This document shows, one piece after another, positions 62,098-64,000 of a stretch of DNA of 64,000 bases. The notes beneath the pieces are model-generated. The model was not told where the DNA came from, searched no databases, and worked only from the letters and a program-made list of their open reading frames with translations. Source of the stretch: Pseudomonas tohonis (GTDB lineage: Bacteria; Pseudomonadota; Gammaproteobacteria; Pseudomonadales; Pseudomonadaceae); contig NZ_AP023189.1 in assembly GCF_012767755.2 (NCBI RefSeq), positions 5,582,001 to 5,646,000 of the forward strand, read 5' to 3'. The first letter of the stretch is position 1. The number at the start of each line of letters is the position of its first letter. The position numbers and the translations under genes are program-made.

Positions 62098-62448
62098 TCA
62101 GCGAATCCCGACGCATTCCCTGTAGCTACTAGCTGTCGAGACAACATCCTCTTTACGGGTGTAGGTCTCCGGGGCACGCCCCAAAATACGTCCCTCACAG
62201 ATTTCCTTGTAGTTCGAGTACTTGGAGAGGCAATCACTGGAGCTACGAGTCGAATCTCCATTGCAGAGCTGGCGAGAAAGATCATTGACCCCGAAGATCA
62301 CCTCTGCCTTGGTGACAGGAGCTGACTCGACTTTCTTGAGCAACGCTTGATAGCTATCCACGGCCACCGGAGTCGCAACGGCGTAGTGGTTTGTGTAGTA
62401 GTAATATCCGGCACCAGCGATGGCGATGAGGAGGATCAGGTTTTTCAT
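62098..62448 (-). CDS. Small membrane-anchored or exported hypothetical protein
   Basis: A 116-residue protein beginning with a short hydrophobic segment (M-K-N-L-I-L-L-I-A-I-A-G-A-G-Y-Y-Y-Y). The rest is polar with four cysteines (about residues 62, 73, 88 and 112), which could form two disulfides in the periplasm. Met 62448 is chosen at the start of the signal-like segment. No family is recognised. Confidence 0.6.
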   Translation of the reverse strand: MKNLILLIAIAGAGYYYYTNHYAVATPVAVDSYQALLKKVESAPVTKAEVIFGVNDLSRQLCNGDSTRSSSDCLSKYSNYKEICEGRILGRAPETYTRKEDVVSTASSYRECVGIR

Positions 62449-62605
62449 TTGATATCGTCCCTGAGAGCGATGAAAGCGCGCGAGAGTAATAAAGATCGCC
62501 ACGTATGTACATCTGCTGCCCCCCGCCGTTAGCACCAAATAAAAACCTGGCCTGAGAGTCTTTTCAAGCTACCAGGACAGCGGTTTATCTCGTTACAAGC
62601 TGGCA

Positions 62606-63136
62606 CTACTCATCGGGGTGGCGCAGCCTGATGCCATCGATCAAATAGCCCGCCTTCCATCTCCTGATCTGCACATCGTACAAGCCGCGTTTAGGTATCG
62701 TTCGGAACTGCTCCTCTCCGATACACAGGTACTGCCTCCCCAACAACTCTGCGTCTCCATAGACTCTGAGCTTGCAAGAGCAGATCGTCCTATGGCGCTC
62801 TTTCGTCAACTGAGCGACGATCACACTGTCAGTACCCAACAATCTGGTCGCAAGCCCGAACGAGCCATTGATAATGATGGCGTTGACAACCCCGAAAACT
62901 ATGAACGGGCCGGCCACCACTATTACGCATTTTTTTAAAGAACCCTCATTGAAAGCCGCCGGCCATCCCCACAGAAACAACAGCGAGTAAAAGAGCAAAG
63001 AGACGAGCGTCGCCACGACCACCGATACGATCAATACCACCCGTTTCAAATCGTTATCTGGCACAAATTTTTCGGACAAGCCGTAGTACAGCAGACAAAC
63101 AAAAAGGATAACGAAGAACATCAACCCCTTTCGCAT
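62606..63136 (-). CDS. Membrane protein of unknown function
   Basis: The 176-residue product has three hydrophobic helices in its first 100 residues (about 5-20, 32-58, 68-90) and a soluble C-terminal half of about 75 residues with strand-rich character (C-S-C-K-L-R-V-Y-G). It is lower in GC than the chromosome. First member, in position, of three same-strand membrane-protein genes; no family is recognised. Confidence 0.6.
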   Translation of the reverse strand: MRKGLMFFVILFVCLLYYGLSEKFVPDNDLKRVVLIVSVVVATLVSLLFYSLLFLWGWPAAFNEGSLKKCVIVVAGPFIVFGVVNAIIINGSFGLATRLLGTDSVIVAQLTKERHRTICSCKLRVYGDAELLGRQYLCIGEEQFRTIPKRGLYDVQIRRWKAGYLIDGIRLRHPDE

Positions 63137-63143
63137 ACAGTGG

Positions 63144-63500
63144 TCAGCCCCGCTTATTCATCGAACCCACATGCTTGATAGCGGTGTCCAGGCCAAACCA
63201 CAAAGACAAAGGCCCCGCTACAAACATGGCTGGAAGGACCAAGAACAATCCATGACCAACCAGCGCTGTAATTTCGACTGAACCAGCGTAGCAGCCATGT
63301 ATGTTCTTGGTATTGCCCTGGCAATCGAAATAACCGTAGGCCCAAGTGCCTAGCCACCAACCCGACACCGTATAGAAAATAGGTAAAAATGACAGGAGAT
63401 AGCGATGAAACCAGCCCAGCCGACTGCCGCGCCAAAGCAATATGGCCGGACATCCTAGAACCACAGCAGCAAGCAACAGCATAGAGACCCTACTAAACAT
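63144..63500 (-). CDS. Small membrane protein of unknown function
   Basis: A 118-residue product with three or four hydrophobic helices and a short basic C-terminus (M-N-K-R-G). It lies 7 bases before the 176-residue membrane-protein gene, so the two are cotranscribed. No family is recognised. Confidence 0.6.
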   Translation of the reverse strand: MFSRVSMLLLAAVVLGCPAILLWRGSRLGWFHRYLLSFLPIFYTVSGWWLGTWAYGYFDCQGNTKNIHGCYAGSVEITALVGHGLFLVLPAMFVAGPLSLWFGLDTAIKHVGSMNKRG

Positions 63501-63545
63501 TTAGCCCCCAAGGGCTCAGAAAGAATTAAGTCCAGTGCTCACTTA

Positions 63546-63989
63546 CTAGGCATGGTATAGCCGATCCAGAAGAATACGTAATGCCATCCACAAAGCCATT
63601 GGCACGCTCAGATAGAAAGCCATGGCAAACGCATAGTGAAACAACATATTCACAACAGTCATCCAAAGCCCATCATTGATATGCCTGACCAAGCTGGCAG
63701 GCCCTACTGTGGCAAGGGCAGCGACAAGGTAGTAACCGAGCAATCTGGCCTTTGACCTCGCACACAATGAAATAGGCAACAATGCAAGCAAAGCAATATA
63801 AGAGCCCGCAAACATAGAATAGGGAAGTGAACCAGCCCAACCTGGCAGATGTACAACCTTATTAAAGAGAAATAGATCGGGATAAGCCAACGCAGAAATA
63901 GACAATAAGACACATGAAAGCAGCAGCGCGAAAGTCTCCAACGAATACTCGCTTCCCCAGATACTTATTTTCCTTTCCCGAAAATTCAT
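63546..63989 (-). CDS. Membrane protein of unknown function
   Basis: A 147-residue product with four predicted helices (about 17-36, 52-74, 82-100, 112-140) and a basic N-terminus. It lies 45 bases upstream of the next small membrane-protein gene on the same strand. Low-GC composition and multi-helix proteins of unrelated sequence in a row would fit immunity or accessory genes, but nothing specific supports that. Confidence 0.55.
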   Translation of the reverse strand: MNFRERKISIWGSEYSLETFALLLSCVLLSISALAYPDLFLFNKVVHLPGWAGSLPYSMFAGSYIALLALLPISLCARSKARLLGYYLVAALATVGPASLVRHINDGLWMTVVNMLFHYAFAMAFYLSVPMALWMALRILLDRLYHA

Positions 63990-64000
63990 ATAATGTCCCT

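Overview
The window is a piece of a high-GC Pseudomonas chromosome. The gene order mqo - hpt - upp - uraA - hemH - phrB - pagL - murI - moeB - prmC - prfA - hemA - lolB - ispE - tRNA-Gln - prs - rplY - pth - ychF - tRNA-Met matches, from memory, the PA4632-PA4673.1 block of P. aeruginosa PAO1. The protein sequences are Pseudomonas-like throughout, but I cannot fix the species.

Layout. 1-12.8 kb: housekeeping and hypothetical genes (GDT1-type cation exchanger fragment, M48 protease, chemoreceptor, a degenerate SRAP protein, acyltransferase, YajG-like lipoprotein, mqo). 12.8-21.3 kb: DauA-type SulP carrier, nucleobase salvage (hpt, upp, uraA), an MFS transporter and hemH. 21.4-31.4 kb: an apparently light or photo-oxidative-stress responsive run (FAD oxidoreductase, DUF523/DUF1722, LitR-like MerR regulator, photolyase, NTF2-like, SDR, FAD oxidoreductase, DUF1365, Cfa-like methyltransferase, DUF2878). 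It is preceded by paired TGTACA elements. 31.5-44.1 kb: envelope, cell-wall, heme, translation and PRPP genes, with two tRNA-Gln. 44.1-49.3 kb: a carboxymuconolactone-decarboxylase/MerR pair, then a Zur-type operon encoding a zinc ABC importer plus backup HisI and dihydroorotase. The dihydroorotase reading frame is broken by a 1-nt frameshift.

49.4-57.8 kb is a genomic island. The 3' half of an elongator tRNA-Met gene is repeated perfectly (62 bp) at 57719-57780. Between the copies lie AT-rich genes unlike the chromosome: a NERD-domain UvrD-type helicase, a DUF4031 protein, and a tightly packed trio. The trio is a thymidylate-synthase-fold protein carrying the Asp of dCMP hydroxymethylases in place of the dUMP-selecting Asn, a uracil-DNA-glycosylase-superfamily-like protein, and a protein resembling the alpha-glutamyl/putrescinyl-thymine pyrophosphorylase clade 3 family. 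Convergent to them is a HigB-type toxin with a HigA-ImmA/IrrE fusion. I read this as a candidate undescribed base-modification or anti-phage cassette with a stabilising toxin-antitoxin module. No integrase is visible. Fragments resembling a Pf-type filamentous prophage (repressor-like, excisionase-like, small ORFs) lie on both sides of the right repeat.

59.4-64 kb: a hypothetical protein, an acyl-CoA dehydrogenase behind a perfect inverted repeat, and four small exported or membrane proteins of unknown function, the last three noticeably less GC-rich.
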